From: Vogesella alkaliphila
Lineage (GTDB): Bacteria; Pseudomonadota; Gammaproteobacteria; Burkholderiales; Chromobacteriaceae
Assembly (NCBI RefSeq): GCF_014652475.1
Contig: NZ_BMYW01000002.1
Location: forward strand, 248,001-312,000
Reading direction: 5' to 3'
DNA: 64,000 bases
Shown here: piece by piece, positions 26,502 through 35,246 of the stretch
How positions within the stretch are numbered: position 1 is the first letter of the stretch
Layout: each line of letters opens with the position of its first letter
Made by a program: the position numbers and the translations under genes
Notes under the pieces: model-generated
The model's database searches: none
Seen by the model: the letters and a program-made list of their open reading frames with translations, nothing else
What the model was told of the DNA's origin: nothing

Positions 26502-27257
26502 ATGAACGTCGCCCTTTTCATTCCCTGTTTCGTCAACGAGCTGTATCCGCACGTGGCGATGGCCACCGCCGAGCTGCTGGAAGGCTACGGCCTGAACGTT
26601 GACTATCCGCTGGCGCAGTCCTGTTGCGGCCAACCTCTGAGCAACAACGGCGACAGCCAGGGCGCCTGCGACGCCGCGCGACGCTTCACCGGCGTGTTCA
26701 AGGACTACGACTACATCGTGTCGCCGTCCGGCAGCTGCACCTCGCACGTCAAGCACCACTACGGCTGGTACATCGCCGACGACGCCGACTACCAGGCCAT
26801 GCAGCCGCGCGTGTACGAGATCGTGGAATTCCTGCAGGACGTGCTGAAGGTGGACAGGCTGCCCAAGCCGGTGTACTTCCCGCACCCGGTGTCCATCCAC
26901 CAGAGCTGCCACGGCCTGCGCGAGCTGGGCCACGCCGCGCCGTCGGAGCTGATGATCCCCTACCACTCGCGGCTGGAGCGCATCCTGCAGCTGGTGGACG
27001 GCGTGGACGTGCGCCTGCCGGAGCGCCGCGACGAGTGCTGCGGCTTTGGCGGCACCTTCAGCGTGGACGAGCCGGAAGTGTCGGTGGCGATGGGCGAAGA
27101 CCGCGTCGCGCAGCACGAGGCCACCGGCGCCGAGTTCATCGTCGGCGCCGACCCGTCCTGCCTGATGCACATGGGCGGCATCATCCGCCACAAGTGCCGT
27201 CCGATCCGCCCGCTGCACATCGTCGAGATCCTCACCGGACGCGGGGGCGCGGCATGA
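26502..27257 (+). CDS. lutA: L-lactate oxidation subunit LutA (CCG-domain Fe-S protein)
   Basis: This 251-residue protein has two CCG domains, which bind a noncanonical iron-sulfur cluster as in heterodisulfide reductase. CCG motif 1 is AQSCCGQPLSNNG near residue 41; motif 2 is RRDECCGFGGTFSV near residue 175. Each is preceded by a conserved Cys (PSGSCTSH and HQSCHGLRELG). With LutB and LutC it oxidises L-lactate to pyruvate in the cytoplasm. A one-base variant of the dispersed 13-mer (26625) coincides with the CGQP codons. The stop overlaps the lutB ATG (ATGA). Confidence 0.95.
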   Translation: MNVALFIPCFVNELYPHVAMATAELLEGYGLNVDYPLAQSCCGQPLSNNGDSQGACDAARRFTGVFKDYDYIVSPSGSCTSHVKHHYGWYIADDADYQAMQPRVYEIVEFLQDVLKVDRLPKPVYFPHPVSIHQSCHGLRELGHAAPSELMIPYHSRLERILQLVDGVDVRLPERRDECCGFGGTFSVDEPEVSVAMGEDRVAQHEATGAEFIVGADPSCLMHMGGIIRHKCRPIRPLHIVEILTGRGGAA

Positions 27258-28636
27258 AGCACGACAACATCAACCACGCCAAAGCGGCGGCCGACTTCCT
27301 GCAGGACCGCGAACAGGCGCGCTGGCACGACTCCGCCATCTGGTGGGTGCGGCAGAAGCGCGACATGCAGGCCAAGCAGCTGCCGGAGTGGGAACAGCTG
27401 CGCGCACTGGCGCAGCAGATCAAGGCGCACACGCTGTCGCGGCTGGACGAATACCTGGAACAGTTCCAGCGCAACGCCGAGCAGAATGGCGTCACCGTGC
27501 ACTGGGCGGCCGACGCCGAAGAACACAACCGCATCGTGCACGGCATCCTGGCTGCGGCCAACGTTAAGAAGCTGGTGAAGTCGAAGTCGATGCTGACCGA
27601 GGAGTGCGGGCTGAACCCGTTTCTGGAACAGCATGGCATCGAGGTGATCGATACCGATCTGGGCGAGCGCATCGTGCAGCTGCGCCACGAACCGCCGAGC
27701 CACATCGTGATGCCGGCGATCCACCTGAAAAAGGAACAGATCTCCGAGCTGTTTCACAAGGAGCTGGGCACCGAGGCCGGCAACAACGACCCGACCTACC
27801 TCACCCACGCCGCGCGCGCCAACCTGCGCGAGCACTTTCTCAGCGCCGGCGCCGGCCTCACCGGCGTCAACTTCGCCATCGCCGAAACCGGCGGCGTGGT
27901 GGTGTGCACCAACGAGGGCAACGCCGATCTGGGCACCGCGCTGCCGGCTATCCACATCGCCAGCATGGGGCTGGAGAAGATCATCCCCAAGCAGGCGCAC
28001 CTGGGCGTATTCACCCGCCTGTTGGCGCGCTCGGCCATCGGCTCGCCGATCACCACCTACACCTCGCACTTCCAGCAGGCGCGCCCGGGCGGGCAGATGC
28101 ACATCGTGATTGTCGACAACGGCCGCAGCGACATCCTCGGCAGCGACGACTTCTACCAGAGCCTGCGCTGCATCCGCTGCGGCGCCTGCATGAACACCTG
28201 CCCGGTATACCGCCGCAGCACCGGCCACAGCTACAGCTACATCATTCCGGGGCCGATCGGCTCCACGCTGGGCCCCAGCCGCGACATCAGGAAACACGGC
28301 AGCATGGCCTTCGCCTGCACCACCTGCGGCTCGTGCAGCAACGTGTGCCCGGTGAAGATCAACCTGCACGAGCAGCTGGTGCTGCAGCGCAAGCGCGCCT
28401 TCGACGCCGGCGCGCTGAAGCCGGCGAAGAAGATGGGGCTGCTGGCGATGCGCTTCCTGACCCAGCACCCCAGCCTGATGGACGCCGGCGGCAAGCTGAT
28501 GCGCAAGGTGGTACCCATCGTGCCGCAGGCACTGACGCAGCACAGCGCGTGGAGCCGGCCGGGGCGCGAGCTGCCGCCGATGCCGGCGCAGAGCTTCAAG
28601 GAAATGTGGCAGGCCAGAAAGGAAAACAAGCAATGA
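27254..28636 (+). CDS. lutB: L-lactate oxidation Fe-S protein LutB
   Basis: This 460-residue protein has an N-terminal LUD domain (TEECGLNPFLEQHGIEVIDTD, AETGGVVVCTNEGNADL) and two 4Fe-4S clusters of ferredoxin type. The cluster motifs are CIRCGACMNTCPVYR near residue 305 and CTTCGSCSNVCPVKI near residue 355. The C-terminal helices match the LutB domain. It relays electrons from lactate oxidation to the respiratory chain. Start overlaps lutA and stop overlaps lutC (both ATGA), so the three are translated together. A sister 13-mer at 27553 encodes AAANVKK. Confidence 0.95.
   Translation: MKHDNINHAKAAADFLQDREQARWHDSAIWWVRQKRDMQAKQLPEWEQLRALAQQIKAHTLSRLDEYLEQFQRNAEQNGVTVHWAADAEEHNRIVHGILAAANVKKLVKSKSMLTEECGLNPFLEQHGIEVIDTDLGERIVQLRHEPPSHIVMPAIHLKKEQISELFHKELGTEAGNNDPTYLTHAARANLREHFLSAGAGLTGVNFAIAETGGVVVCTNEGNADLGTALPAIHIASMGLEKIIPKQAHLGVFTRLLARSAIGSPITTYTSHFQQARPGGQMHIVIVDNGRSDILGSDDFYQSLRCIRCGACMNTCPVYRRSTGHSYSYIIPGPIGSTLGPSRDIRKHGSMAFACTTCGSCSNVCPVKINLHEQLVLQRKRAFDAGALKPAKKMGLLAMRFLTQHPSLMDAGGKLMRKVVPIVPQALTQHSAWSRPGRELPPMPAQSFKEMWQARKENKQ
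27553..27565 (-). repeat. Sister 13-mer (minus strand)
   Basis: Within lutB, encoding AAANVK. Confidence 0.8.
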
Positions 28637-29199
28637 GCAGCCGCGAAACCATCCTCGCCCGCCTGCGGCAGAACCGCCCGCAAGGCCCGGCGCTGCCGGA
28701 CATCGACGCGGTGCCCTTCATCACCTTTGCCGACAAGTTCGACGCCTTTCGCACGCTGGTGCGCAACCTCGGCGGCGACGCGGTACAGCTGCAGCCGGGC
28801 GAAACGGTGCAGGACATCGTGGCGCAACGTTGGCCGCAACACGGCCGCGTGGCCGATGTCACCGCCGCCAACCCGGAACGGGTGACCGCGCCGCACGACT
28901 GGCACGACGTGGACATCGCCATCGTGCCCGGCGAGCTGGCGGTGGCGGAAAGCGCCGCGGTGTGGGTCAGCCACGCCGGCAACAGCCAGCGCGCGCTGTA
29001 CTTCCTGACCCAGAAACTGGTGCTGGTGGTGCCGAAAGACGCCATCGTCGACACCATGCGCGACGCCTACGCCCGCGTCAGTATCCGCGAGCACGGCTTC
29101 GGCGGCTTCATCAGCGGCAGCTCGCGCACCGCCGACATCGAACAGAGCCTGGTGATGGGCGCGCACGGCGCGATGGCGGCGCTGGTGATCTTCGTCTGA
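28633..29199 (+). CDS. lutC: L-lactate oxidation LUD-domain protein LutC
   Basis: This 188-residue LUD-domain protein starts MSSRETILARLRQN and has IAIVPGELAVAESAAVWV, RALYFLTQKLVLVVPKD and FGGFISGSSRTADIEQSLVMG, the classic LutC ending. It is the third component of the LutABC lactate oxidase. A sister 13-mer at 28826 encodes QRWPQ. A strong terminator follows. No lutR-type regulator or lactate permease is adjacent. Confidence 0.95.
   Translation: MSSRETILARLRQNRPQGPALPDIDAVPFITFADKFDAFRTLVRNLGGDAVQLQPGETVQDIVAQRWPQHGRVADVTAANPERVTAPHDWHDVDIAIVPGELAVAESAAVWVSHAGNSQRALYFLTQKLVLVVPKDAIVDTMRDAYARVSIREHGFGGFISGSSRTADIEQSLVMGAHGAMAALVIFV
28826..28838 (+). repeat. Sister 13-mer AACGTTGGCCGCA
   Basis: In lutC, sense orientation, encoding the RWPQ residues of an exposed segment. 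Confidence 0.8.
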
Positions 29200-29224
29200 A
29201 TACTGCGTTGTTGCTTCTCTTGAT

Positions 29225-29250
29225 ACGGCCTGCGGGCCGTTTTTTTTTTT
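29225..29250 (+). terminator. Terminator of lutABC
   Basis: Stem ACGGCC / GGCCGT with TGCG loop followed by ten T. Confidence 0.9.
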
Positions 29251-29261
29251 GGATGCAAAAA

Positions 29262-29283
29262 GGGCCGCAGCACGCTGCGGCCC
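29262..29283 (-). terminator. Terminator of the ars operon
   Basis: Perfect stem GGGCCGCAGC / GCTGCGGCCC with 2-base centre, followed on the minus strand by TTTTT. Confidence 0.85.
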
Positions 29284-29304
29284 AAAACCGATCAATCAGC
29301 AGGA

Positions 29305-29970
29305 TCAGGCGCCGGCCGCGTCCTTGTCCGCGCCGAACAGCCAGCCGCCCAGCGCGCCACCGATGGCCGCCCCTGCCAGCTGCGCCAGCACAAAGCCGCC
29401 GACATCGGCCGGCGCGATGCCGGCAAAGGTATCGGTCAGGCTGCGCGCCAGCGTCACCGCCGGGTTGGCGAACGAGGTCGAGGCGGTAAACCAGTACGCC
29501 GCCACGATGTACAGCGCCACCAGCAACGCCACCTTGTCGCGGGCGTGACGCACGCCGCCAAGGATGGTCAGCAGCAGGCCGGCGGTCGCGGTGACCTCGG
29601 CCAGCCATTGCGGCCAGCCGCTGCGCACGTGCTGCGACGCCTGCAGCAGGGGCAGGCCGAACATCGCGTGCGCCAGCAGCACGCCGGCGACGGCGCCGGC
29701 CACTTGCGCCGCCAGATACGGCAGCAGGCGCGGCCACGGCAGCTCGCCGCGCGCCGCCATCACCAGGCTGACCGCCGGATTGAAGTGCGCGCCCGACAGC
29801 GGCGCGAACAGCGTGATCAGCACCAGCAGGCCGGCGCCGGTGGCCAGCGCATTGGCCAGCAGCGCGACCGCGTCGTTTCCTGCGGCCAACGTCTGCCCCA
29901 TGATGCCGGAGCCGACCACCACCGCCAGCAGCAGCGCACTGCCGATGGCTTCTGCAACCAGTGCCCGCAT
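29305..29970 (-). CDS. aqpS: Aquaglyceroporin of the arsenic operon (AqpS type)
   Basis: This 221-residue MIP-family channel has six membrane helices and both pore motifs: HFNPAVSLVMAARG (first NPA, about residue 64) and SFANPAVTLARS (second NPA, about residue 168). In other ars operons such a channel replaces ArsB and lets arsenite or methylarsenicals leave the cell down their gradient after reduction by ArsC. It lies 3 bases after arsC on the same strand, last in arsR-arsI-arsC-aqpS. A family aquaporin with a non-arsenic role is possible but context argues against it. A degenerate 13-mer at 29881 encodes the QTLAAG region. Confidence 0.88.
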   Translation of the reverse strand: MRALVAEAIGSALLLAVVVGSGIMGQTLAAGNDAVALLANALATGAGLLVLITLFAPLSGAHFNPAVSLVMAARGELPWPRLLPYLAAQVAGAVAGVLLAHAMFGLPLLQASQHVRSGWPQWLAEVTATAGLLLTILGGVRHARDKVALLVALYIVAAYWFTASTSFANPAVTLARSLTDTFAGIAPADVGGFVLAQLAGAAIGGALGGWLFGADKDAAGA

Positions 29971-29973
29971 CGT

Positions 29974-30468
29974 TTATGCCTTCCCGATGGCGGCCAGCTC
30001 GGCCTTCAGTTCGTCCTCGCCCATGACGGCGATGTCCAGCGCCACGAAGCGGCTGACGCGGCGATGGATGATCTGGTACGCCGTCGCGAACGCCGCCATC
30101 GCCTCGTCGTCGTTGCTGCCGACGCCGGCCGGATCCTCCAGCCCCCAGTGCGCGCGCAGCGGCGTGCCCGGCCACAGCGGGCAGGTCTCGCCGGCGGCGC
30201 TGCCGCAGACGGTGAACACGAAGTCCATCTGCGGCGCATCCGGTGCGCCGAACTCGTCCCAGCTCTTGCTGCGGTAGCCGCTGCTGTCGATGCCGTGCTT
30301 TTCCAGGGTCTTCAGCGCGTAGGGGTTGACCTTGCCGGCAGGCTGGCTGCCGGCGCTGTAGCCCCTGAAGCGGCCCTGGCCGAGGTGATTGATCAGCGCT
30401 TCGCCGAGTATGCTGCGCGCCGAGTTGCCGGTGCACAGGATCAGTACGTTGTAGACCTTGTCAGTCAC
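29974..30468 (-). CDS. arsC: Arsenate reductase ArsC (thioredoxin-coupled)
   Basis: This 164-residue low-molecular-weight-phosphatase-fold enzyme reduces arsenate to arsenite. The catalytic P-loop is LCTGNSARS (CX5R, residues about 11-18). The two shuttle Cys lie in FTVCGSAAGETCPLWPG; this arrangement is typical of thioredoxin-dependent ArsC. KSWDEF and HWGLEDPAG are further family marks. Its start overlaps the arsI 3' end by 8 bases. Confidence 0.95.
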   Translation of the reverse strand: MTDKVYNVLILCTGNSARSILGEALINHLGQGRFRGYSAGSQPAGKVNPYALKTLEKHGIDSSGYRSKSWDEFGAPDAPQMDFVFTVCGSAAGETCPLWPGTPLRAHWGLEDPAGVGSNDDEAMAAFATAYQIIHRRVSRFVALDIAVMGEDELKAELAAIGKA

Positions 30469-31039
30469 GGGACTTCCTTTCCTTGGAAACGATGGCTTCG
30501 ATGTTCTTGCGCGCGATCAGCTGGACCTTCTGCGGGGCCGGCGCGCAGCAGCTGCCGCTATCCGCGCTGCTGGCGGCCGGGGTGCAGCAGGCGTCGGCGG
30601 CCGCCAGCGCGGCCGGTGCCGGGGCACAGCAGCTGTCCGGGTTGGCCGCCACCGCCTGCGGCGCGTCGTTATAGGTCGGCGCGCTGTCCAGCGTGTGGTA
30701 GGTCTCCCACGCGATGCCGGACGGGTCCTGCACCCAGTGCTTGTCCGATCTGGCGTAGCAGCAGGTGGTGCCCGCTTCCGTCAGCGCCGCCATGCCGGCG
30801 GCGTCGATGCGCTGCTTCAGCTCGGCCAGCTCGTCGCCGTTCTCGGCCTGGATGCCCAGGTGATCCAGCCCGGCCGGGGCGCCGCGCTGGCTGATCGCGA
30901 AGTTGACGCGCGGGTCGTCCAGCATCCACTTGGCGTAGTCGTGTTTCAGTACCGTCGGCTCGGCGCCGAACAGCGCGTTGTAGAAGCGGACGCTGGTGGC
31001 CAGCTCGTCCACCGACACGTGGATATGCAGACGTTTCAT
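30461..31039 (-). CDS. arsI: ArsI-type C-As lyase (VOC family) with extra Cys-pair tail
   Basis: This 192-residue protein begins with a vicinal-oxygen-chelate fold (MKRLHIHVSVDELATSVRFY, GLDHLGIQAEN). It carries the ArsI/CadI signature TTCCYARSDKHWVQDPSG near residue 92. In ArsI this CC pair binds trivalent organoarsenicals, and the non-heme iron site (two His and a Glu; visible H5, H62 and WETYHT) breaks the C-As bond. The first ~125 residues cover the usual ArsI domain. The remaining tail has three further Cys-Cys pairs (DSCCAPA, DACCTPA, GSCCAPA), which looks like an added metalloid-binding region. A CadI-like cadmium-binding role is the alternative. Confidence 0.82.
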   Translation of the reverse strand: MKRLHIHVSVDELATSVRFYNALFGAEPTVLKHDYAKWMLDDPRVNFAISQRGAPAGLDHLGIQAENGDELAELKQRIDAAGMAALTEAGTTCCYARSDKHWVQDPSGIAWETYHTLDSAPTYNDAPQAVAANPDSCCAPAPAALAAADACCTPAASSADSGSCCAPAPQKVQLIARKNIEAIVSKERKSRD

Positions 31040-31054
31040 GGCAATTCTCCTGTT

Positions 31055-31363
31055 TCAGCAGCCGCAGCCGTCGGCACTGGAGGCGCGGCAGCAGTTTTCG
31101 GTCATGAACGCCAGCAGCGCGTTCATGCTGGCGAAGTTGGCGGCGTAGATCACGAAGCGGCCGTCCTGGCGCCCCTCGATCAGCGCCGCGTTGGACAGCT
31201 CTTTCAGGTGGAAGGACAGCGTGGCCGGCGCGCAGCCCAGCGCTTCGGCCAGCTCGCCGGCGGCGCGACCGGCGGGGCCGGCCTCCACCAGCTGGCGGAA
31301 CACCGCGAGGCGGGTCTCCTGCGCCAGCGCGGCCAGCATCCTGACGGCGGATTTCGTTTCCAT
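31055..31363 (-). CDS. arsR: ArsR-family arsenic-responsive repressor
   Basis: This 102-residue winged-helix repressor starts METKSAVRMLAALAQETRLAVF and has the recognition helix region LGCAPATLSFHLKELSNAALI. The classic ELCVCDL metal motif of E. coli ArsR is absent. Instead the C-terminus carries ENCCRASSADGCGC, a Cys cluster resembling the C-terminal arsenite sites of Acidithiobacillus-type ArsR. First gene of the ars operon, 15 bases before arsI. ATG 31363 is preferred over an in-frame GTG at 31405; the ribosome site is weak. Confidence 0.9.
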   Translation of the reverse strand: METKSAVRMLAALAQETRLAVFRQLVEAGPAGRAAGELAEALGCAPATLSFHLKELSNAALIEGRQDGRFVIYAANFASMNALLAFMTENCCRASSADGCGC

Positions 31364-31370
31364 ATTTTTA

Positions 31371-31387
31371 CAATCGTTGAAATATTG
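31371..31387. promoter_or_regulatory. Candidate ArsR operator
   Basis: Inverted repeat CAAT-N9-ATTG in an AT-rich stretch 8-24 bases upstream of the arsR ATG, where an autorepressor would sit. Confidence 0.3.
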
Positions 31388-31432
31388 AAGCGATTTTGCC
31401 TGCACTCAACACCTGCCGTCAAGACGATCCGG

Positions 31433-31918
31433 CTAGGCCAGCGGCTTATGCATCACCAGGATATCCACCAGGCCAAGCTCACGATGGCGGTAAGCCAGCG
31501 GCACGCGGCCAACAATCGCAAAACCCAGCTTCTGCCACAGCGCTACCGCCACCTCGTTGCAGGCCACCACACTGTTGAACTGCATGGCCAGAAAACCGGC
31601 CTCGCGCGCTTGCCGCTGCGAGTGCTCGCACATGGCCGCGGCAATGCCGCGCCCGCGCGCTGCCGGCGCCACCATATAGCCGCAGTTGGCCACATGGCCG
31701 CCGGGTCCTGCCGCATTGGCTTTCAGGAAATAGCTGCCCAACAGCTCGCCGTCTTCTTCTGCCACCCAGGTCTGCAGCGGCAGTTCGCCCCACAGCTGCC
31801 AGCCCTGCTTCGGCGTCATGTCTGGCGCATAGGCATAGCTGTCCTGCGCCGCGATCACCCCCTGAAACACCGGCCAGAAACGCCGAAAGTCTCCCTCTGT
31901 CATCATCCGCAACCGCAT
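31433..31918 (-). CDS. GNAT-family N-acetyltransferase
   Basis: This 161-residue acetyltransferase has the acetyl-CoA loop YMVAPAARGRGIAAAMCEH (about residues 81-99) and the closing EVAVALWQKLGFAIVGRVP, followed by VDILVMHKPL. The pattern is close to small GNATs of the YhhY/PhnO-like type without assigned substrate. A near-perfect AGGAGG site precedes ATG 31918. It follows the EamA transporter gene by 12 bases on the same strand, so export and acetylation of a common small molecule is conceivable but speculative. Confidence 0.85.
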   Translation of the reverse strand: MRLRMMTEGDFRRFWPVFQGVIAAQDSYAYAPDMTPKQGWQLWGELPLQTWVAEEDGELLGSYFLKANAAGPGGHVANCGYMVAPAARGRGIAAAMCEHSQRQAREAGFLAMQFNSVVACNEVAVALWQKLGFAIVGRVPLAYRHRELGLVDILVMHKPLA

Positions 31919-31930
31919 ATCGCCTCCTGA

Positions 31931-32854
31931 TCAATGCTCGGTGATCACGGCCAGCTTGGCAGCGGTAGCCGGCTTTTTCTGCACGATATGCCCGGACAGC
32001 AGGCTGGCGCTGGCGATCAGCGTGCCGCCTATCCACTCCTGCAGCTGCATGCGCTCGCCGGCGAGCAGATAGGCGGAGATGGCGGCGAACAGCAGCTCCA
32101 TCAGCATCAGCGTCATCACCTGCGTCGCCGGCAGGATGGACAGGCCGTGCATGGAGATGATGCTGGTCGCCAGCAGCGTGACGCCCAGCACCAGCACGAT
32201 CAGCAACACCTCGCCGTGCAGCAGCCCCAGTTCAGCACCCAGCTGGCCGCGCCACAGCAGCGAGGCCAGGCCGCAGGCGGCCACGCCCAGCCACACCATC
32301 GCCGACTTCAGCGCCACCGGCAGCGCGTGCGCCCTCTTGGACAGCACATTGCCCAGCGCGAAGCTGATGCCGCCGGACAGCGCCAGCCAGTCGGCGCGGC
32401 TGGAGAAGAAGTCGCCGGCAAACAGCCCCGGCCGGTACAGGATCACCATCATGCCGCCCAGCGACATGGCGATCACCAGCCAGCCGATGCGGCTCAGGCG
32501 CTCGTGCAGCAGCAGCCAGGAAAACAGCGCGCTCCACAGCGGCGACAGGTAGAACAGCAGCAGCACGCGCATCACCTGCCCTTCCGACACCGCCCAGGTG
32601 TAGCTGAAGTTGCACCAGCCATAGAGCAGGGCCAGCGGCAGCAGGATGAACTCGAAACGCGCCTCGCGGCGGAACACCTCGCGGAACAGCACCACGCCCA
32701 GCGCGGCGGCGACCAAGTACACCGTCAGCGAGGTGGCGGCGGTGGAAAAGCCGGCCTCGTGCAGCGCGCGAAACGGGAACCACATCAGCCCCCACACCAG
32801 TGCCGTGGTCAGTGCGCACGTCACCGCCAGCAGCTTTTGTTTTGCCAGATTCAT
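31931..32854 (-). CDS. EamA/DMT-superfamily transporter
   Basis: This 307-residue inner-membrane protein has ten hydrophobic segments in two five-helix EamA halves. The first half starts VTCALTTALVWGLMWFPFRAL and contains WSALFSWLLLHERLSRIGWL; the second has FALGNVLSKRAH and ATQVMTLMLMELLFAAISAYLLAGE. The E-R-x-x-x-x-x-W motif in both halves is typical. Family members export amino acids or nucleosides or import metabolites; the substrate is unknown. The start is divergent from dapC with about 47 bases between them. Confidence 0.87.
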   Translation of the reverse strand: MNLAKQKLLAVTCALTTALVWGLMWFPFRALHEAGFSTAATSLTVYLVAAALGVVLFREVFRREARFEFILLPLALLYGWCNFSYTWAVSEGQVMRVLLLFYLSPLWSALFSWLLLHERLSRIGWLVIAMSLGGMMVILYRPGLFAGDFFSSRADWLALSGGISFALGNVLSKRAHALPVALKSAMVWLGVAACGLASLLWRGQLGAELGLLHGEVLLIVLVLGVTLLATSIISMHGLSILPATQVMTLMLMELLFAAISAYLLAGERMQLQEWIGGTLIASASLLSGHIVQKKPATAAKLAVITEH

Positions 32855-32901
32855 AGTCTTTTCTTACACTTGTCGTTTTGTTGCATTGCAAGGAAGCGGC
32901 G

Positions 32902-34092
32902 TTGAATCCCCACCTCGAACTGTTGCAGCCCTACCCGTTCCAGCGTTTGCGCGGCCTGCTGGCCGGCGTGACGCCCCCCGTCGACCTGCCGCACATCAAC
33001 CTGTCGATCGGCGAGCCGAAACACCCGACGCCGGAGGTGGTGAAGCAGGCGCTCGTCGCCAACCTCGACGGCCTGGCCGCCTACCCGGCGACCCTGGGCA
33101 GCGACGCGCTGCGCACCACCTGCGCCGGCTGGCTGCAGCGCCGCTACGGCGTCGCGGTGGACGCCGCCCGCGAAGTGCTGCCGGTGTGCGGCAGCCGCGA
33201 GGCGCTGTTTTCCTTCGTGCAGGCGGTGATCGATCCGCGCGGAGAACAGAAGCCGGTGCTGATCTCGCCCAACCCGTTCTACCAGATCTACGAAGGCGCC
33301 GCGCTGCTGGCCGGCGCCGAGCCCTACTACGTCAACTGCCTGGCCGCCAACCGCTACCAGCCGGACTGGGCGGCGGTGCCGGAGGCCGTCTGGCAGCGCA
33401 CGCAGGTCGTCGTAGTATGCAGTCCGGGCAACCCGACCGGGGCGGTAATGTCGCTTGCCGACTGGAACACACTGTTCTCGCTGTCCGACCGTTACGGCTT
33501 CATCATCGCCAGCGACGAGTGCTACTCCGAGATCCACTTCGGCACCCCGCCGCTGGGCGGGCTGCAGGCGGCGCAACAGCTCGGCCGCAGCTTCGAGCGG
33601 CTGGTGATGTTCACCAGCCTGTCCAAGCGCTCCAACGCCCCCGGCCTGCGCTCCGGCTTCGTCGCCGGCGATGCCAAAGTGCTGGAAAAATTCCTTCTGT
33701 ATCGTACCTATCATGGCAGCGCGATGAGCGTCACCATCCAGCAGGCCAGCATCGCCGCCTGGAACGACGAAGAGCATGTTGCGGCCAACCGTGACGCGTA
33801 TACTGCCAAATTCGACGCCGTTACCCCGCGCCTGTCGCGAGTGCTGGACGTCACGCGGCCGGACGCCGGCTTCTACCTGTGGGCGGCGGTGCCCGGCGGT
33901 GACGATGCCCGCTTCGCCCGCGAGCTGTTCGCGCAGCAGCACATCACCGTGCTGCCCGGCAGCTTCCTCGCCCGCGACGCGCACGGCGTCAACCCCGGCG
34001 CCGGCCGTGTGCGCCTGGCGCTGGTGGCGCCGCTGGCGGAATGCGTCGCCGCCGCCGCGCGCATCGAACAGTTTTTGCAGCACTACCGCTAA
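32902..34092 (+). CDS. dapC: Succinyldiaminopimelate transaminase DapC
   Basis: This 396-residue class-I PLP aminotransferase converts N-succinyl-2-amino-6-oxopimelate to N-succinyl-diaminopimelate in lysine and peptidoglycan synthesis. Key features are [13 protein letters not shown], the [12 protein letters not shown] Asn motif, the DECYSEIHF Asp, the PLP Lys in [15 protein letters not shown] and a C-terminal RVRLAL Arg. Start is a TTG (32902), since AAGGAA lies 6 bases upstream and the protein then begins [16 protein letters not shown] after the initiator, as in Neisseria DapC. dapD follows. A one-base variant of the 13-mer is at 33780. Confidence 0.93.
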   Translation: MNPHLELLQPYPFQRLRGLLAGVTPPVDLPHINLSIGEPKHPTPEVVKQALVANLDGLAAYPATLGSDALRTTCAGWLQRRYGVAVDAAREVLPVCGSREALFSFVQAVIDPRGEQKPVLISPNPFYQIYEGAALLAGAEPYYVNCLAANRYQPDWAAVPEAVWQRTQVVVVCSPGNPTGAVMSLADWNTLFSLSDRYGFIIASDECYSEIHFGTPPLGGLQAAQQLGRSFERLVMFTSLSKRSNAPGLRSGFVAGDAKVLEKFLLYRTYHGSAMSVTIQQASIAAWNDEEHVAANRDAYTAKFDAVTPRLSRVLDVTRPDAGFYLWAAVPGGDDARFARELFAQQHITVLPGSFLARDAHGVNPGAGRVRLALVAPLAECVAAAARIEQFLQHYR

Positions 34093-34175
34093 AAGCAATC
34101 ACACAACCGAACAACCAAACCAGCAGAAGACCCATCATGTCTGTAGAAATCCACCTTGCCAAAGGACTGAGCCAA

Positions 34176-34997
34176 ATGCACCCGATTCAAGCCCTCATCG
34201 AAGAAGCTTTTGAAAAACGCGCCGAGATCACTCCGGCCACCGTCTCCGTCGAGCTGAAGTCGGCGATCGAACAGGTCATCAACGAGCTGGATGCCGGCAC
34301 CCTGCGCGTCGCCGAGAAGAACGGTAGCGACTGGGTGGTCAACCAGTGGGTGAAGAAGGCCGTGCTGCTGTCCTTCCGCATCCGCGACAACGAAGTGCTG
34401 GACGACGGCGTGTCGCGCTACTTCGACAAGGTCGACACCAAGTTCCACGACTGGAACCAGCAGCGCTTCGCCGACGCCGGCTTCCGCGTGGTACCGGGCG
34501 CCGTGGCGCGCAAGGGCAGCTTCATCGCCAAGAACACCGTGCTGATGCCGTCCTACGTGAACATCGGCGCCTACGTCGACGAAGGCACCATGGTCGACAC
34601 CTGGGCCACCGTCGGCAGCTGCGCGCAGATCGGCAAGAACGTGCACCTGTCCGGCGGCGTCGGCATCGGCGGCGTGCTGGAGCCGCTGCAGGCCAACCCG
34701 ACCATCATCGAGGACAACTGCTTCATCGGCGCGCGCTCCGAAGTGGTGGAAGGTGTGATCGTCGGCGAAGGCTCGGTGATCTCGATGGGCGTGTACATCG
34801 GCCAGTCGACCAAGATCTACGACCGCGAAACCGGCGAAGTCAGCTACGGTCGCATCCCGCCGGGCTCGGTGGTGGTGTCCGGCAACCTGCCATCGAAAGA
34901 CGGCAGCCACAGCCTGTACTGCGCGGTGATCGTGAAGAAAGTCGACGCGCAGACCCGCAGCAAGACCAGCATCAACGAACTACTGCGCGGCGTGTAA
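34176..34997 (+). CDS. dapD: Tetrahydrodipicolinate N-succinyltransferase DapD
   Basis: This left-handed beta-helix acyltransferase makes N-succinyl-2-amino-6-oxopimelate. I favour ATG 34176: AAAGGA lies 9 bases upstream, and the 273-residue product starts [20 protein letters not shown] like other DapD proteins. An in-frame ATG at 34137 would add 13 residues ([13 protein letters not shown]) and also has a moderate AGAAGA site. Hexapeptide repeats run through [19 protein letters not shown] to [19 protein letters not shown]. Together with dapC, and lysC elsewhere in the window, it serves the succinylase lysine route. Confidence 0.94.
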   Translation: MHPIQALIEEAFEKRAEITPATVSVELKSAIEQVINELDAGTLRVAEKNGSDWVVNQWVKKAVLLSFRIRDNEVLDDGVSRYFDKVDTKFHDWNQQRFADAGFRVVPGAVARKGSFIAKNTVLMPSYVNIGAYVDEGTMVDTWATVGSCAQIGKNVHLSGGVGIGGVLEPLQANPTIIEDNCFIGARSEVVEGVIVGEGSVISMGVYIGQSTKIYDRETGEVSYGRIPPGSVVVSGNLPSKDGSHSLYCAVIVKKVDAQTRSKTSINELLRGV

Positions 34998-35010
34998 GAG
35001 AGCGTATTCA

Positions 35011-35122
35011 CGATCTCGCGAGCTAGAGCGAGACAAGGCGAAAACGGCTGAGGAAGCGGAATTTACAAGTAGTAAATGAGCATTCCGAAGCCGTTTTCAA
35101 CGCCGTATCGCCCCACTGAGAT
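35011..35122. repeat. Cruciform intergenic element (copy 1)
   Basis: Nested inverted repeats: outer GATCTC / GAGATC, then GAAAACGGCT / AGCCGTTTTC, CGGAAT / ATTCCG and TTTAC / GTAAA around an AAGTA centre. The core lies between CAAGGCG (35033) and CAACGC (35097) with exactly 57 bases between, the same frame as the element at 46062. Confidence 0.65.
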
Positions 35123-35217
35123 CAAGCCGCAGCAGATCGTGCGCAGGCTCTAAGCCGGCGCCGGTGCCACACTGTGCACCGCCCTGCCACAATTGCACCC
35201 GTCATGGCGCCGCCTTT

Positions 35218-35246
35218 TTGCGCCATGCAGCATAGGCAGGTAGAAT
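35218..35246 (+). promoter_or_regulatory. Candidate promoter of the mla operon
   Basis: TTGCGC (35218) and TAGAAT (35241) separated by 17 bases, about 70 bases before the mlaF start. Confidence 0.4.
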
